From: Alphaproteobacteria bacterium UBA3002
GTDB taxonomy: Bacteria; Pseudomonadota; Alphaproteobacteria; Rickettsiales; UBA3002
Direction: 5' to 3'
Length of the DNA: 64,000 nt
NCBI GenBank assembly: GCA_002346425.1
Contig: DDZS01000035.1
Location: forward strand, 49,669-113,668
Shown here: in pieces, positions 40,083 to 48,978 of the stretch
How the letters are laid out: each line of letters begins with the position of its first letter
Numbering within the stretch: position 1 is the first letter of the stretch
Translations under genes and position numbers: made by a program
Notes under the pieces: model-generated
Seen by the model: only the letters and a program-made list of their open reading frames with translations
Told to the model about the DNA's origin: nothing
Databases searched by the model: none

Positions 40083-41930
40083 ATGACCAGTCCCCTGCAA
40101 GGCACCGCGGCAATCAAAGCGGCGTTAAAGGATATTCCCAATAAGCCGGGGGTGTATCGCATGATGAATGCAGAGGGCGATATTCTCTATGTCGGCAAAG
40201 CGAAGCATTTAAAAAACCGCGTCAGTTCCTATGCGCAGGCACGGCAGGCGACGTATCGCATCATGAAGATGATCGAACAGGTCAGCCGGGTCGAGGTTAC
40301 CGAAGCCGCCAACGAAGCCGAAGCGCTACTGATGGAAGCGAGCCTGATTAAGCGCCACAGTCCGCGCTATAATATTCTGCTCAAAGACGACAAAAGCTTT
40401 CCCTATATTTTTATCGATGGCGAGCATGACTTCCCGCGCATTCGCAAACATCGCGGCGCGCAAACTGCAAAGGGGCAATATTTCGGTCCTTTTGCCAGTG
40501 TCGGTGCGGTGAATGAATCCTTGGCGATCCTGCAAAAGGCTTTTTTGCTGCGCCCGTGTAGTGATTCGGTGCTCGCCAATCGCTCCCGTCCCTGCCTGCA
40601 ATATCAAATCAAACGCTGCTCTGCTCCCTGCGTCGGCTATATCAGCAAACAAGCCTATGCCGACAGTTTGGAAGAGGCGGTACAATTTCTAAAAGGCAAA
40701 AGCCGCGACGTACAAGAGCGCTTTGCGCAATTGATGCAGCAACACAGCGACGCGATGGAATTTGAACAGGCCGCCGCTTATCGTGACCGCATTCACGCGC
40801 TGACACGTGTACAGCAGGAACAAGGGCTGTACGCCGCGGGCATGCAGGATGCCGATGTGATTGCGCTGCAATTCACGCCTGCCGGGTCGGGCATCCAGGT
40901 GTTATTTTTCCGCGGCGGCAACCATTTTGGCAGCCAGATGTTTTACCCTAAACATGGGGATGACGAAACCGCGGAAGCCGTTATGGCCGGATTTCTAGGG
41001 CAATTTTACCAAACGCATACCCCGCCCGGGGAAATTCTGGTCAATCAGATGCCGGAAGAGGCGAGCTTGCTGACCGAGGCATTGGGAATGCGTGCCGAGC
41101 GCAGAGTCTCGCTGCATTTGCCCATCCGCGGCGACAAAAAGCAACTGGTCGAGCAAGCCTCAGCCAATGCCAACGCCGCGCTTGAGCGTCATTTGAACGC
41201 AAGAATGAGCGAGAAACGTCAGCTGGAAACACTAGGCAAGGTCTTTGGCCTCGACGACGTGCCGCAGCGCATCGAAGTCTATGATAATAGCCACATCATG
41301 GGCACCAACGCGCTCGGCGCGATGATTGTTGCGACGCCTGAAGGCTTTGACAAAAAATCCTATCGCAAATTCAACATCAAGGACGTGACTACCGAACCCG
41401 GCGACGATTATGCGATGATGCGCGAAGTGTTTCGCCGCCGCTTCGCGCGCCTGCAAAAAGAAGATCCCGACCGCACCCAAGGCCAATGGCCAGATATCGT
41501 ACTGATCGATGGTGGGTTGGGACAGCTTTCCGCCGTTACGCAAGTTTTCGAAGATTTAGGCGTCACGGATTTGTGTTACGTTGCCATCGCCAAAGGCCCG
41601 CAGCGCAATGCGGGGCGGGAACAGTTTTTTATGCCAAACATGCAGCCGTTTACTCTGCCCCCAGGCGATCCGGCGCTGCATTACCTGCAACGCTTGCGAG
41701 ACGAGGCGCATCGCTTTGCCATCGGCTCGCATCGGCAGAAACGCAGCAAATCGCTGACCCATTCGGCACTCGATGACATTCCGGGCATCGGCTCTACACG
41801 CAAACGTGCGCTTTTACATCATTTCGGGTCAAAAAAAGGTGTTGAACGCGCTTCTTTAGCCGAATTGAAAAAGGTTCCCGGCATCAGCCAGGCGGTTGCC
41901 GAGCAAATTTATGGCTGGTTTCATGGATAG
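40083..41930 (+). CDS. uvrC: Excinuclease ABC subunit C
   Basis: UvrC makes both incisions in nucleotide excision repair. The 615-residue protein has the N-terminal GIY-YIG nuclease domain (about 15-95, KPGVYRMM...ILYVGKAK), a cysteine-rich stretch ([16 protein letters not shown]), a UVR motif contacting UvrB (about 195-230), and the RNase H-like second nuclease ([10 protein letters not shown]...[11 protein letters not shown]). A C-terminal helix-hairpin-helix pair is at about 555-610. A GTG at 40062 would add seven residues; neither start has a clear ribosome binding site, and the ATG is preferred. It diverges from prs. Confidence 0.97.
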   Translation: MTSPLQGTAAIKAALKDIPNKPGVYRMMNAEGDILYVGKAKHLKNRVSSYAQARQATYRIMKMIEQVSRVEVTEAANEAEALLMEASLIKRHSPRYNILLKDDKSFPYIFIDGEHDFPRIRKHRGAQTAKGQYFGPFASVGAVNESLAILQKAFLLRPCSDSVLANRSRPCLQYQIKRCSAPCVGYISKQAYADSLEEAVQFLKGKSRDVQERFAQLMQQHSDAMEFEQAAAYRDRIHALTRVQQEQGLYAAGMQDADVIALQFTPAGSGIQVLFFRGGNHFGSQMFYPKHGDDETAEAVMAGFLGQFYQTHTPPGEILVNQMPEEASLLTEALGMRAERRVSLHLPIRGDKKQLVEQASANANAALERHLNARMSEKRQLETLGKVFGLDDVPQRIEVYDNSHIMGTNALGAMIVATPEGFDKKSYRKFNIKDVTTEPGDDYAMMREVFRRRFARLQKEDPDRTQGQWPDIVLIDGGLGQLSAVTQVFEDLGVTDLCYVAIAKGPQRNAGREQFFMPNMQPFTLPPGDPALHYLQRLRDEAHRFAIGSHRQKRSKSLTHSALDDIPGIGSTRKRALLHHFGSKKGVERASLAELKKVPGISQAVAEQIYGWFHG

Positions 41931-41970
41931 TGATTGCCAGAAGCCGAAATTCCGGGTTGAGTAGCATCCT

Positions 41971-42510
41971 ATGAAGCCCGTCATCCCTAATCTACTTACC
42001 TTTAGCCGCTTTGCCTGCGTGCCATTGCTGCTGATCGTCTGGTATGCGGTGCCTGACATCACATGGTTACCCCTGGTATTAATGGTCTATGCCTGTGTGA
42101 CCGACTTTTTCGATGGCTATCTGGCACGCAGATGGAAGGCGCAGTCAGAGCTTGGGCGTATGCTTGACCCGAATGCCGATAAGCTGTTGATCGCCACCGC
42201 GCTGGCGTTACTGACCGCCAACGGTCTCGCCCATCCGGCAGCGGTGGCATTGATCTTATGCCGTGAATTATTCATCTCCGCTTTGCGCGAATTTATGGCA
42301 GATCGCAATGTGACCGTTCATGTCACGCAACTGGCTAAATGGAAAACGACCGTGCAGATGACCGCTATTCTGATCTTGCTCGCGGTTCCGGTCTTGCCTG
42401 AATGGCCATTGGCGGTCATTGGCGACCGCATGTTATGGCTGGCCACTGCGCTGACCTTAATCACCGGATGGAATTACTGGACCGGCGCAAAACGCCATTT
42501 TCAGTCTTAA
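41971..42510 (+). CDS. pgsA: CDP-diacylglycerol--glycerol-3-phosphate 3-phosphatidyltransferase
   Basis: This membrane enzyme makes phosphatidylglycerol phosphate, the committed step to phosphatidylglycerol and cardiolipin. The 179-residue protein has the CDP-alcohol phosphatidyltransferase motif starting at DGYLAR (about 49-54), with the spaced G and two D residues ending at DPNADK. About five hydrophobic helices surround it. It follows uvrC by 40 bases, an order seen in many proteobacteria. Its last four bases overlap the end of convergent ilvE. Confidence 0.95.
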   Translation: MKPVIPNLLTFSRFACVPLLLIVWYAVPDITWLPLVLMVYACVTDFFDGYLARRWKAQSELGRMLDPNADKLLIATALALLTANGLAHPAAVALILCRELFISALREFMADRNVTVHVTQLAKWKTTVQMTAILILLAVPVLPEWPLAVIGDRMLWLATALTLITGWNYWTGAKRHFQS

Positions 42511-43382
42511 CGATTGACCAACGCGCTATAATCCGCCTGCACCTGTTTCGTTACTTGTCCTATCTCGAACTCTTTCGCATCGATAGACGCGATCGGAGTA
42601 ATTTCCGCCGCCGTTCCCGTCAAGAAGGCTTCAGTAGCCTGCGCGATTTCTTCCGGTTTAATATGACGTTCGATCACCTCAATCCCGCGGTCTTTTAACA
42701 GGCCAATCACCGTGCGGCGGGTAATGCCGTCCAAGAAACAATCCGGCGTTGGGGTGTGAATCTTGCCGTCGATCAGAAAGAAAATATTGGCACCCGTCGC
42801 TTCGGCCACGAAGCCGCGCCAATCGAGCATCAGTGCATCGTGATAGCCCTCACGCTCAACGGCGTGCTTGCTCATGGTGCAAATCATATAGAGCCCGGCA
42901 GCCTTACTCGCGCAAGGAGCTGTCTCGGGTGACGGGCGACGCCAGGGCGAGGTTTTCATTTTGATGCCCTCAGATTTTACGCCTGAGGCTTTATACATAT
43001 TCGGCCAATCCCAACAGGCGATAGCGGCATGGATGGTGTTATGCTGCGCTGAGATCGCCATCATTTCCGATCCGCGCCAGGCTATGCGGCGCACATACCC
43101 ATTCACCACGCCTTGTTTGGCAATCAATTCGTTGACCGCCGCATTCATGACTTCGGCGCTATAAGGAATTTCAAAACCGACCAATTCGGCGGAGCGGTGT
43201 AGACGCTCGCCATGCTCTTCCAGCTTAAACACTTTACCGTTATAGACGCGCTCACCTTCAAAAACCGAACTGCCATAATGCAAACCGTGGCTTAACACAT
43301 GCAGTTTCGCCTCGCGCCACGGCACAAACTCGCCGTTTTTCCAGATATAGCCGTCGCGATCGTCGAAGGGAATGATTTCCAT
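42507..43382 (-). CDS. ilvE: Branched-chain amino acid aminotransferase
   Basis: This class IV PLP aminotransferase carries out the last step of valine, leucine and isoleucine synthesis. The 291-residue protein has the family opening (GEFVPWREAKLHVLSHGLHYGSSVFEGER), the PLP lysine in SKAAGLYMICTMSKHA (about 160-175), and EATGANIFFLIDGKIHTPTPDCFLDGITR. Its 3' end overlaps pgsA on the other strand by four bases. A 73-base gap with a palindromic repeat separates it from pgeF upstream. Confidence 0.95.
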   Translation of the reverse strand: MEIIPFDDRDGYIWKNGEFVPWREAKLHVLSHGLHYGSSVFEGERVYNGKVFKLEEHGERLHRSAELVGFEIPYSAEVMNAAVNELIAKQGVVNGYVRRIAWRGSEMMAISAQHNTIHAAIACWDWPNMYKASGVKSEGIKMKTSPWRRPSPETAPCASKAAGLYMICTMSKHAVEREGYHDALMLDWRGFVAEATGANIFFLIDGKIHTPTPDCFLDGITRRTVIGLLKDRGIEVIERHIKPEEIAQATEAFLTGTAAEITPIASIDAKEFEIGQVTKQVQADYSALVNR

Positions 43383-43412
43383 ATTTGCATCCTGAACTTA
43401 GTTAGGAGTTTA

Positions 43413-43454
43413 GTTATACCGTGAATTGAAGCCGAGACAAGTTCGGCATGACAG
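43413..43454. repeat. Degenerate REP-like palindrome
   Basis: It starts GTTATACCG (compare GTCATACCG at 34-42), contains CCGA-GACAAGT-TCGG and ends GGCATGACAG. It continues into the same 12-base TGACAGATTATT seen after the element at 34-100. It lies in the gap between pgeF and ilvE, directly at the pgeF stop. Confidence 0.45.
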
Positions 43455-43455
43455 A

Positions 43456-44205
43456 TTATTTTTTCAGCATGATCGCCGAAACCTGCCGACCATAATCGCT
43501 CTCTCGCCGGTGCGTGGCGCGGCGAAAACTATAAAACTGATCTTCGTTGCTATAGGTATCCATCCCGATTTCATCGAGTTTTTTCAGCCCGGCCTTAGCC
43601 AGACGCGCGGCGATATATCCCGGTAAATCGAACCGGAAATGGCTAAGCTGCGTGGGGCTGGAGACGAAGAAACGTTCGCGGTCCTCTTTCGGGAAACGGC
43701 TATGAAATACGGCATCGACCTCGTAGCTGCGCTGGCGAATGGTAGGCCCCACCGCCGCGATGATCTGGCTACGTTTAGCGCCAAGGGCGACCATTACGTC
43801 GATCGTCGCTTCCAGCACCCCCCCGACAGCGCCTTTCCAGCCAGCATGTGCCGCTCCAATAATGCCTGCATTCGGATCAGCGAAAAGCACCGGCCCACAA
43901 TCGGCCGTTAAAATGCCGAGCGCGATTCCTGGCCGTGTCGTGACCATGGCATCCGCTTCAAAACGTTCGGTCCCGGTTTCCACCTGCACCACGGTTTTGC
44001 CATGCACCTGATGCTGGGTTACCAGTTTGCCCCCCATATGCTCGGCGACGCGGTTGCGGTTTTCCGCAACCGATTCCGAATCGTCATCGGATCCGTTCCC
44101 GCAATTCAGCGACGCGTATACCCCCTCGCTCACCCCACCTTCACGAGTGTAGAAACCATGCGCGATGCCCGCGCATTCACTCAGCGCGTTCGAGAGGATC
44201 CGCAT
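43456..44205 (-). CDS. pgeF: Peptidoglycan editing factor PgeF
   Basis: This multicopper-oxidase-fold (YfiH/DUF152) protein removes misincorporated amino acids from peptidoglycan precursors in E. coli. The 249 residues include HQVHGKTV, TADCGPVLFADP (active-site Cys), GAAHAGWKGAVGGV with the metal-site His, and GPTIRQRSYEVD. The gene start lies 29 bases inside the upstream midA gene, so the two are translationally linked. The hldD-lgt-midA-pgeF order is typical of alphaproteobacteria. Confidence 0.93.
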   Translation of the reverse strand: MRILSNALSECAGIAHGFYTREGGVSEGVYASLNCGNGSDDDSESVAENRNRVAEHMGGKLVTQHQVHGKTVVQVETGTERFEADAMVTTRPGIALGILTADCGPVLFADPNAGIIGAAHAGWKGAVGGVLEATIDVMVALGAKRSQIIAAVGPTIRQRSYEVDAVFHSRFPKEDRERFFVSSPTQLSHFRFDLPGYIAARLAKAGLKKLDEIGMDTYSNEDQFYSFRRATHRRESDYGRQVSAIMLKK

Positions 44206-45271
44206 GAAAACCTGCCGGGGTGAGAGAATGATCGGCGGTGATGCCGAGCACTTTAAAGAGGCTGCCCATCTGGTTCGGGTCGATCAGACGTTTGGCGCCT
44301 TCGATCAATTCAGCGCCCTCCTCTTCGCTGGCATCTTGCAGCAATGCACCAATGCGCGCTTCGGCGCCGAGGCGCACGAGAAACGCCCCCTGATCCACCG
44401 GACCATGCACGGCACAGCCATGGCTTTCTGCCACTTCGCGCAAGGTCGCAAAATCGACATGGGCGGTCAAATCCGCGTTACCCGGGTCTTTAAGCACATG
44501 GTGAAATGCGTGATTTTTCACTGCTTGCAACGTGTCCTGATGTGCCTGCCCCAGATAACCGTAATCAATGGTCAAAATCGCGCCGCCAAATTCGGCAATA
44601 TGGTCGCAAAGCCGACCCAATATCTCTTTGCTCGCCTGCGAGCTTTCGATGATTGTGCCGACGGGAATATCGCTATCGCTACGGGCCAGGCTTAAGCCCT
44701 GTTGCTTTAGCTCAAAACACAGCTGGTTGCTTTCACGGTCGATGCCAATGCAACGCTCTTTCATGCCTTCGGCGGTTTGCACATATTGCCGGATCGGTAG
44801 CGCATCGAAGAATTCATTAGCGATAATCAGGCACGGCTCTTCCGGCAGATGGTCGATGGTTTCTTCCCATTCGATGCGGTCATGGGCGTTTTGCAGGGTA
44901 TAAAATTGCGCCGTCTGTAGCACCGGGCTGGTTTCGATCATTTGCACAGTCAGGTGATTGTGAAATTCGGGAATGTTCCGCGTTGCGCGCAGCGCATCCT
45001 GCATTAACGTGCCGCGTCCCGGTCCCAGTTCCACCAGCGAAGCGGGTCCACCGCCGGATTGTATCCAAAGATCGGCGCACCAGATGCCGATCAGCTCGCC
45101 AAAGATCTGACAGATTTCCGGGGCGGTAATAAAATCACCCCGAGTGCCGAAAGGATCCTGCTTGATGTAATAGCCGAATTGCGGGTGACTAAGGCATAAT
45201 TGCATATAGTCCGATACGCTGATCGGTCCCTGCTCGCGAATGCGGTCTTTGATAATGGTTTCGAGTGTCAT
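44177..45271 (-). CDS. SAM-dependent methyltransferase, MidA/NDUFAF7 family
   Basis: The 364-residue protein is related to the mitochondrial NDUFAF7 arginine methyltransferase that matures a complex I subunit. Key parts are the N-terminal family block (ISVSDYMQLCLSHPQFGYY, GDFITAPEICQIFGELIG), the SAM motif LVELGPGRGTLMQDALR (about 78-94), and IIANEFFDALPIRQY, GGAILTIDYGY. A role in respiratory complex I is inferred from the eukaryotic relatives. Its ATG overlaps the lgt stop by four bases. Confidence 0.92.
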   Translation of the reverse strand: MTLETIIKDRIREQGPISVSDYMQLCLSHPQFGYYIKQDPFGTRGDFITAPEICQIFGELIGIWCADLWIQSGGGPASLVELGPGRGTLMQDALRATRNIPEFHNHLTVQMIETSPVLQTAQFYTLQNAHDRIEWEETIDHLPEEPCLIIANEFFDALPIRQYVQTAEGMKERCIGIDRESNQLCFELKQQGLSLARSDSDIPVGTIIESSQASKEILGRLCDHIAEFGGAILTIDYGYLGQAHQDTLQAVKNHAFHHVLKDPGNADLTAHVDFATLREVAESHGCAVHGPVDQGAFLVRLGAEARIGALLQDASEEEGAELIEGAKRLIDPNQMGSLFKVLGITADHSLTPAGFHADPLERAE

Positions 45272-46089
45272 GCGGCAGATGTAGGTCGTTTACGCGTGGC
45301 ATGCCAGACCAAAAATAGTCCGATGGCGATCATCGGCAGGCACAGTATCTGGCCCATGGTGATGCCTGGAATAATAAAACCGAGATGCGCGTCCGGCTCA
45401 CGGAACAACTCGACAAAGGCGCGCGAGAGGCCATAGCCAATCAGGAATAAACCTGAAAGCATGCCCAATTGGTAACGGATGCCGGTATGCAGCCGCAGCA
45501 GGTTCAATACTGCGAAAAGCAGCAATCCTTCCAGTGCCGCTTCGTAGAGCTGGCTTGGATGGCGCGGCAAGGGGCCGCCATCGGGGAACACCATCGCCCA
45601 AGGCACGTCTGGCGCAATGCGTCCGAATAATTCGCCATTGATGAAATTGGCCAGCCGCCCGAAAAACAACCCGATCGGCGCGATACAGGCGATTTGGTCC
45701 ATCAGCTCAAGATACGAAATCTTTTGTCGCCGCGCGAAAATGTAAAAGGCGAGAATCAACCCCAGCAACCCACCGTGAAACGACATGCCGCCCTCCCAGA
45801 TGGCAAGAATCTCACCGGGATTGGCCAGAAAATAGGCTGGCTTATAAAACAGCACATAGCCCAAACGCCCACCTAGCAAAATCCCGCCGATGGCCCACGC
45901 CATCAAATCGTCGCTATGCTTATCGCTGATCAAGGCTGGCGTGCGCGCTCGGTTGATGCGTTTCAGCATCCACGCACCCAGCACTACCCCTGCCAAATAA
46001 GCCAGCGAATACCAGCGAATGGCGATCGGGCCAAGCTGCACTGCCACCGGATCGATTTGGGGGTAGGTTAACGCAAGCAGGCTAAACAT
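45268..46089 (-). CDS. lgt: Prolipoprotein diacylglyceryl transferase
   Basis: This inner-membrane enzyme attaches diacylglycerol to lipobox cysteines; its clients here would include BamB and the CpaD-like protein. The 273-residue protein has about seven membrane segments. It carries the family motifs WEGGMSFHGG (catalytic-region His), GRLANFINGELFGR (the Lgt signature Arg/Asn/Glu set), and HPSQLYEAALEG. It starts one base inside hldD and overlaps the next methyltransferase gene by four bases. Confidence 0.97.
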   Translation of the reverse strand: MFSLLALTYPQIDPVAVQLGPIAIRWYSLAYLAGVVLGAWMLKRINRARTPALISDKHSDDLMAWAIGGILLGGRLGYVLFYKPAYFLANPGEILAIWEGGMSFHGGLLGLILAFYIFARRQKISYLELMDQIACIAPIGLFFGRLANFINGELFGRIAPDVPWAMVFPDGGPLPRHPSQLYEAALEGLLLFAVLNLLRLHTGIRYQLGMLSGLFLIGYGLSRAFVELFREPDAHLGFIIPGITMGQILCLPMIAIGLFLVWHATRKRPTSAA

Positions 46090-47081
46090 TAAAAATACGG
46101 ATCAGCCTGATTCAGATGCTGCTGCACATAATCGGTGATGCCTTCTTCGAGCGAATGGAAGGGATGCTTATATCCCGCTTCCCGTAGCCGGTTCATTTTG
46201 GCTTCGGTGAGATATTGGTATTTTTCTTTAATCTCTTCCGGCATGTCGACGAAGCTGATTTTCGGCTCGCGCTTCAGCGCGGTAAAGACGGCCTTGGCCA
46301 AATCTTCAAATGTCCGCGCCTCGCCAGTGCCTAAATTAAATAGGCCGCTTTTTTCGGGATGCTCAAGAAACCAGCGCATCACTTTCGTGCAGTCTTTCAC
46401 ATAAACGAAGTCGCGCTTTTGCCCGCCATCTGGATAGTTTTTATTGTAGGATTTGAACAATTTCACCGGACGCCCCGCGGCAGCATGCGGGAAAATCTGC
46501 GCGGCGACGCTTTTTTGCCCGCCTTTGTGATATTCATTCGGCCCATAGACATTAAAAAATTTCAGCCCCACCCATTGCGGCGGAACTTTATCGCCGCGAC
46601 GCACGGAGTTGCTGACATATTGGTCGAATAATAATTTGCTCCACCCATAGGCATTCATCGGGCGCAGGCTGGTTAGATAATTGGCATCGACTTCATCGTT
46701 AAATCCCTGCTCGCCATTACCATAAGTCGCCGCCGAAGACGCATAAATGAAAGGTTTTTCATTTTGCGCGCACCAGTTCCATAATTGTTTAGAGAAGTTG
46801 AAGTTATTTTCTAAGATCAGATCAACATCGGTTTCCGTGGTCGACGAAATCGCCCCGAGATGCACGACTGCTTTGATATTTTCCACCTGACTTTCCAGCC
46901 AGAAAAACGAGTCTTCCGGGGAGATAATCTCAAAAATCTGGTGTTTGCTTAAGTTACGCCACTTCTCTGTCGACCCAAACCGATCGCATACCACGGCGCG
47001 ATAATCTTCTTTATCTGCGATTTCATTGGCCAATACCGAACCGATAAAGCCAGCACCGCCTGTGACGAGAACCCGTTGCAT
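46089..47081 (-). CDS. hldD: ADP-L-glycero-D-manno-heptose 6-epimerase
   Basis: It makes ADP-L-glycero-D-manno-heptose for the lipopolysaccharide inner core. This 330-residue extended short-chain dehydrogenase has TGGAGFIGS (about 7-15), the active-site SSAATYG and YGWSK pair (about 114-120 and 145-149), and the heptose-epimerase-type QWVGLKFFNVYGPNEYHKGGQKS. It implies a heptose-containing LPS core. It is the first gene of the leftward hldD-lgt-midA-pgeF run and diverges from ubiK. Confidence 0.94.
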   Translation of the reverse strand: MQRVLVTGGAGFIGSVLANEIADKEDYRAVVCDRFGSTEKWRNLSKHQIFEIISPEDSFFWLESQVENIKAVVHLGAISSTTETDVDLILENNFNFSKQLWNWCAQNEKPFIYASSAATYGNGEQGFNDEVDANYLTSLRPMNAYGWSKLLFDQYVSNSVRRGDKVPPQWVGLKFFNVYGPNEYHKGGQKSVAAQIFPHAAAGRPVKLFKSYNKNYPDGGQKRDFVYVKDCTKVMRWFLEHPEKSGLFNLGTGEARTFEDLAKAVFTALKREPKISFVDMPEEIKEKYQYLTEAKMNRLREAGYKHPFHSLEEGITDYVQQHLNQADPYF

Positions 47082-47153
47082 TTCATACCTCCGCTTCCTA
47101 CATTAGGTGTAAGGCATAATGCGCCGAACAACAAGCGGCAATGGAGCAGAGCT

Positions 47154-47399
47154 ATGGACAAGGGATCGACCTTTTTTGACGACTTAAGCAAACTGGCAAC
47201 GGGTGCGGCGGGCTCGTTTCGGGAAATGGGCCGAGAAATGGAAAAAACTGTACGTCATCAGGTAGATGCGTTTTTAGAACGCAGCAATCTTGTTACTCGG
47301 GAAGAATTTGAAGTTGTGCGCGCCATGGCCGAGAAAGCCCGCGCGGAAAACGAACAGTTGCGCATCGAACTGGAAGCGCTGAAAAACAAGGCGTCTTAA
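47154..47399 (+). CDS. ubiK: Ubiquinone biosynthesis accessory factor UbiK (YqiC/BMFP)
   Basis: This small 81-residue coiled-coil protein belongs to the BMFP family, which assists ubiquinone synthesis under aerobic conditions in gammaproteobacteria. The N-terminal half is amphipathic and membrane-seeking (LSKLATGAAGSFREMGREME). The C-terminal half is the BMFP signature, LVTREEFEVVRAMAEKARAENEQL. The ATG at 47154 is preceded by GGAG at proper spacing; the upstream open frame overlaps the hldD start and is not conserved-looking. Confidence 0.88.
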   Translation: MDKGSTFFDDLSKLATGAAGSFREMGREMEKTVRHQVDAFLERSNLVTREEFEVVRAMAEKARAENEQLRIELEALKNKAS

Positions 47400-47474
47400 G
47401 CCATATTTAGCGATTTTTACTAAGCGAATAATCTATATCTTGTGGTTTTTTCCCCCGACCCCATAGAAATCCTT

Positions 47475-47503
47475 TTGAGCAGATGCACAAAATATGGTGT
47501 AAT
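47475..47503 (+). promoter_or_regulatory. Candidate promoter of the ybjN-like gene
   Basis: TTGAGC and TGTAAT are 17 bases apart. A small hairpin GCCGGA-GCT-TCCGGC (47510-47524) lies in the presumed leader, before the AGGGAGG ribosome binding site. Confidence 0.5.
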
Positions 47504-47548
47504 GCGTTTGCCGGAGCTTCCGGCTAACCGTCATATCAGGGAGGCCTT

Positions 47549-48049
47549 ATGACCACTCTTCATTCCCACGAAAACCAAGAATATAATCCGTTAGATGTCG
47601 CTGAAGCATTGTTCGAATCCCGTGATTGGCTATTCGATCGTCCGTTTGAAGAAGAATTAATTGCCGATATCGCCGGCGCCTGGTGCCATTATCGCGTATG
47701 GTGTGCCTGGCAACCGGATCTGGAAGTGATGAGCTTCTCCTGTTCGTTCGATAGCAAAGTGCCGGATCATTCGATCGCGAAACTCTATCCGCTCCTAGGA
47801 TCAATCAATGAGAAGATGTGGCTGGGCCATTTCGATATCTGTAGCGAAGAAAAGCTGATCACCTTCCGCCACGCATTATTGCTACGCGGCGGCAAAGGCG
47901 CCACACCGGAGCAGATTGAAGACCTGATCGATATCGCTATCCATGAATGTGACCGTTTTTACCCAGCGTTCCAATCGGTGATCTGGGGCAATGAACAATT
48001 TAATCAGGCGCTAGAAATTGCGTTGATGGACACTGTAGGAGAAGCTTAG
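47549..48049 (+). CDS. YbjN-domain protein
   Basis: The 166-residue cytoplasmic protein has a YbjN domain over most of its length, a fold related to type III secretion chaperones, often with regulatory roles in proteobacteria. Recognisable features are the opening NPLDVAEALFESRDW, a beta-rich middle (GAWCHYRVWCAWQPDLEVMSFSCSFD), and the closing helices. The ribosome binding site is strong. It is followed by proC after four bases, an arrangement common in alphaproteobacteria. The molecular role is unknown. Confidence 0.87.
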   Translation: MTTLHSHENQEYNPLDVAEALFESRDWLFDRPFEEELIADIAGAWCHYRVWCAWQPDLEVMSFSCSFDSKVPDHSIAKLYPLLGSINEKMWLGHFDICSEEKLITFRHALLLRGGKGATPEQIEDLIDIAIHECDRFYPAFQSVIWGNEQFNQALEIALMDTVGEA

Positions 48050-48053
48050 ACCT

Positions 48054-48875
48054 GTGTTAGACACCCAACACCCCCTTCTCGTGATCGGCGGCGGCAACAT
48101 GGCGCAGGCGATGATTTCCGGCTGGCTAAATTCCGGCTTTATCACTGCTGAAGCGCTCTGCGTTGTCGACCGCCATCCCGAATGCATCGAAGCAATGCAA
48201 AAGCAATGGGGGTTTGCGGTAGCCGATGCAATGGATGCGTTCAAAGATCGCGCCTTTGCGATGGTGATGCTTGCCGTGAAACCGCAGATCGTGTCGCAGG
48301 TATTACCAGAATTGACGGAGCATTTTGCATCCGCCAATCCGCTTATCACCAGCGTTGCTGCCGGGGTGCCTATAGCGGTTTATGAAAAGGGCAGCTGGCC
48401 CGATGCGGCTGTCTGCCGGATCATGCCAAACACACCCGCCGCGGTTGGTGAAGGCATGAGCATGGCAGCATATAATGCGCACTGCACGGAAGCACACAAA
48501 TCACTCGTGCAATCGGCATGCGAATCCTTTGGCGCTTACACGCAAGTTGACGAAGACGATCTTCACACCGGCACCGCCGTTGCGGGTAGCGGTCCTGCTT
48601 ATATTTTCTACCTGATGGAGCAGCTGATTTCCTGTGCCATGAGCGAAGGGTTAGATGAAGCGCAAGCCCGATTACTCGTCACCCAAACGGTGAAAGGCGC
48701 TGCCAGTTTTGCCCAAGCGTCTGACCTGCCTATTTCGCAGTTGCGAAAGAATGTAACAAGCCCAAATGGCACCACGCAAGCCGGGCTTGAACAACTTATG
48801 TGTGCCGATCTGGAACAGATATTACAGCGCACCATTCGTGCCGCAAAGACACGGTCGGAAGAACTCGCCGCCTGA
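48054..48875 (+). CDS. proC: Pyrroline-5-carboxylate reductase
   Basis: It catalyses the last step of proline synthesis, NAD(P)H-dependent. The 273-residue protein starts with GTG and carries the N-terminal nucleotide loop VIGGGNMAQAMISGW (about 10-24), MLAVKPQ, CRIMPNTPAAVGEGMS, and the C-terminal family signature in TVAGSGPAYIFYLMEQL and VTSPNGTTQAGLEQL. It starts four bases after the YbjN-domain gene. A palindrome follows the stop. Confidence 0.96.
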   Translation: MLDTQHPLLVIGGGNMAQAMISGWLNSGFITAEALCVVDRHPECIEAMQKQWGFAVADAMDAFKDRAFAMVMLAVKPQIVSQVLPELTEHFASANPLITSVAAGVPIAVYEKGSWPDAAVCRIMPNTPAAVGEGMSMAAYNAHCTEAHKSLVQSACESFGAYTQVDEDDLHTGTAVAGSGPAYIFYLMEQLISCAMSEGLDEAQARLLVTQTVKGAASFAQASDLPISQLRKNVTSPNGTTQAGLEQLMCADLEQILQRTIRAAKTRSEELAA

Positions 48876-48896
48876 TTTTTGTGCGGCGCACAAAAA
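48876..48896. terminator. Palindrome after proC, terminator-like
   Basis: TTTTTGTGC-GGC-GCACAAAAA is a perfect 9-bp inverted repeat starting immediately after the proC stop. It lacks a T-run beyond the stem, so termination is uncertain. Confidence 0.4.
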
Positions 48897-48899
48897 CGC

Positions 48900-48928
48900 T
48901 TGACCCACCCTTCTTTTTTTGACATATT
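48900..48928 (+). promoter_or_regulatory. Phasin gene promoter
   Basis: TTGACC and CATATT are 17 bases apart. The -10 is about 50 bases before the phasin start codon. A palindrome (48927-48937) overlaps its downstream edge. Confidence 0.55.
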
Positions 48929-48937
48929 GCAATGCAA
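48927..48937. promoter_or_regulatory. Candidate operator over the phasin promoter
   Basis: TTGCA-A-TGCAA is a perfect inverted repeat lying on the -10/start region of the phasin promoter. In alphaproteobacteria the PHA-sensing repressor PhaR controls phasin genes through TGC/GCA-rich palindromes at this kind of position, so PhaR is the natural candidate. No phaR gene is in the window. Ten of the eleven bases recur at 21206-21215. Confidence 0.4.
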
Positions 48938-48978
48938 CACGAAAGTGTCTTTTTAAAATTTTGGAAGGAGTCCTGATC

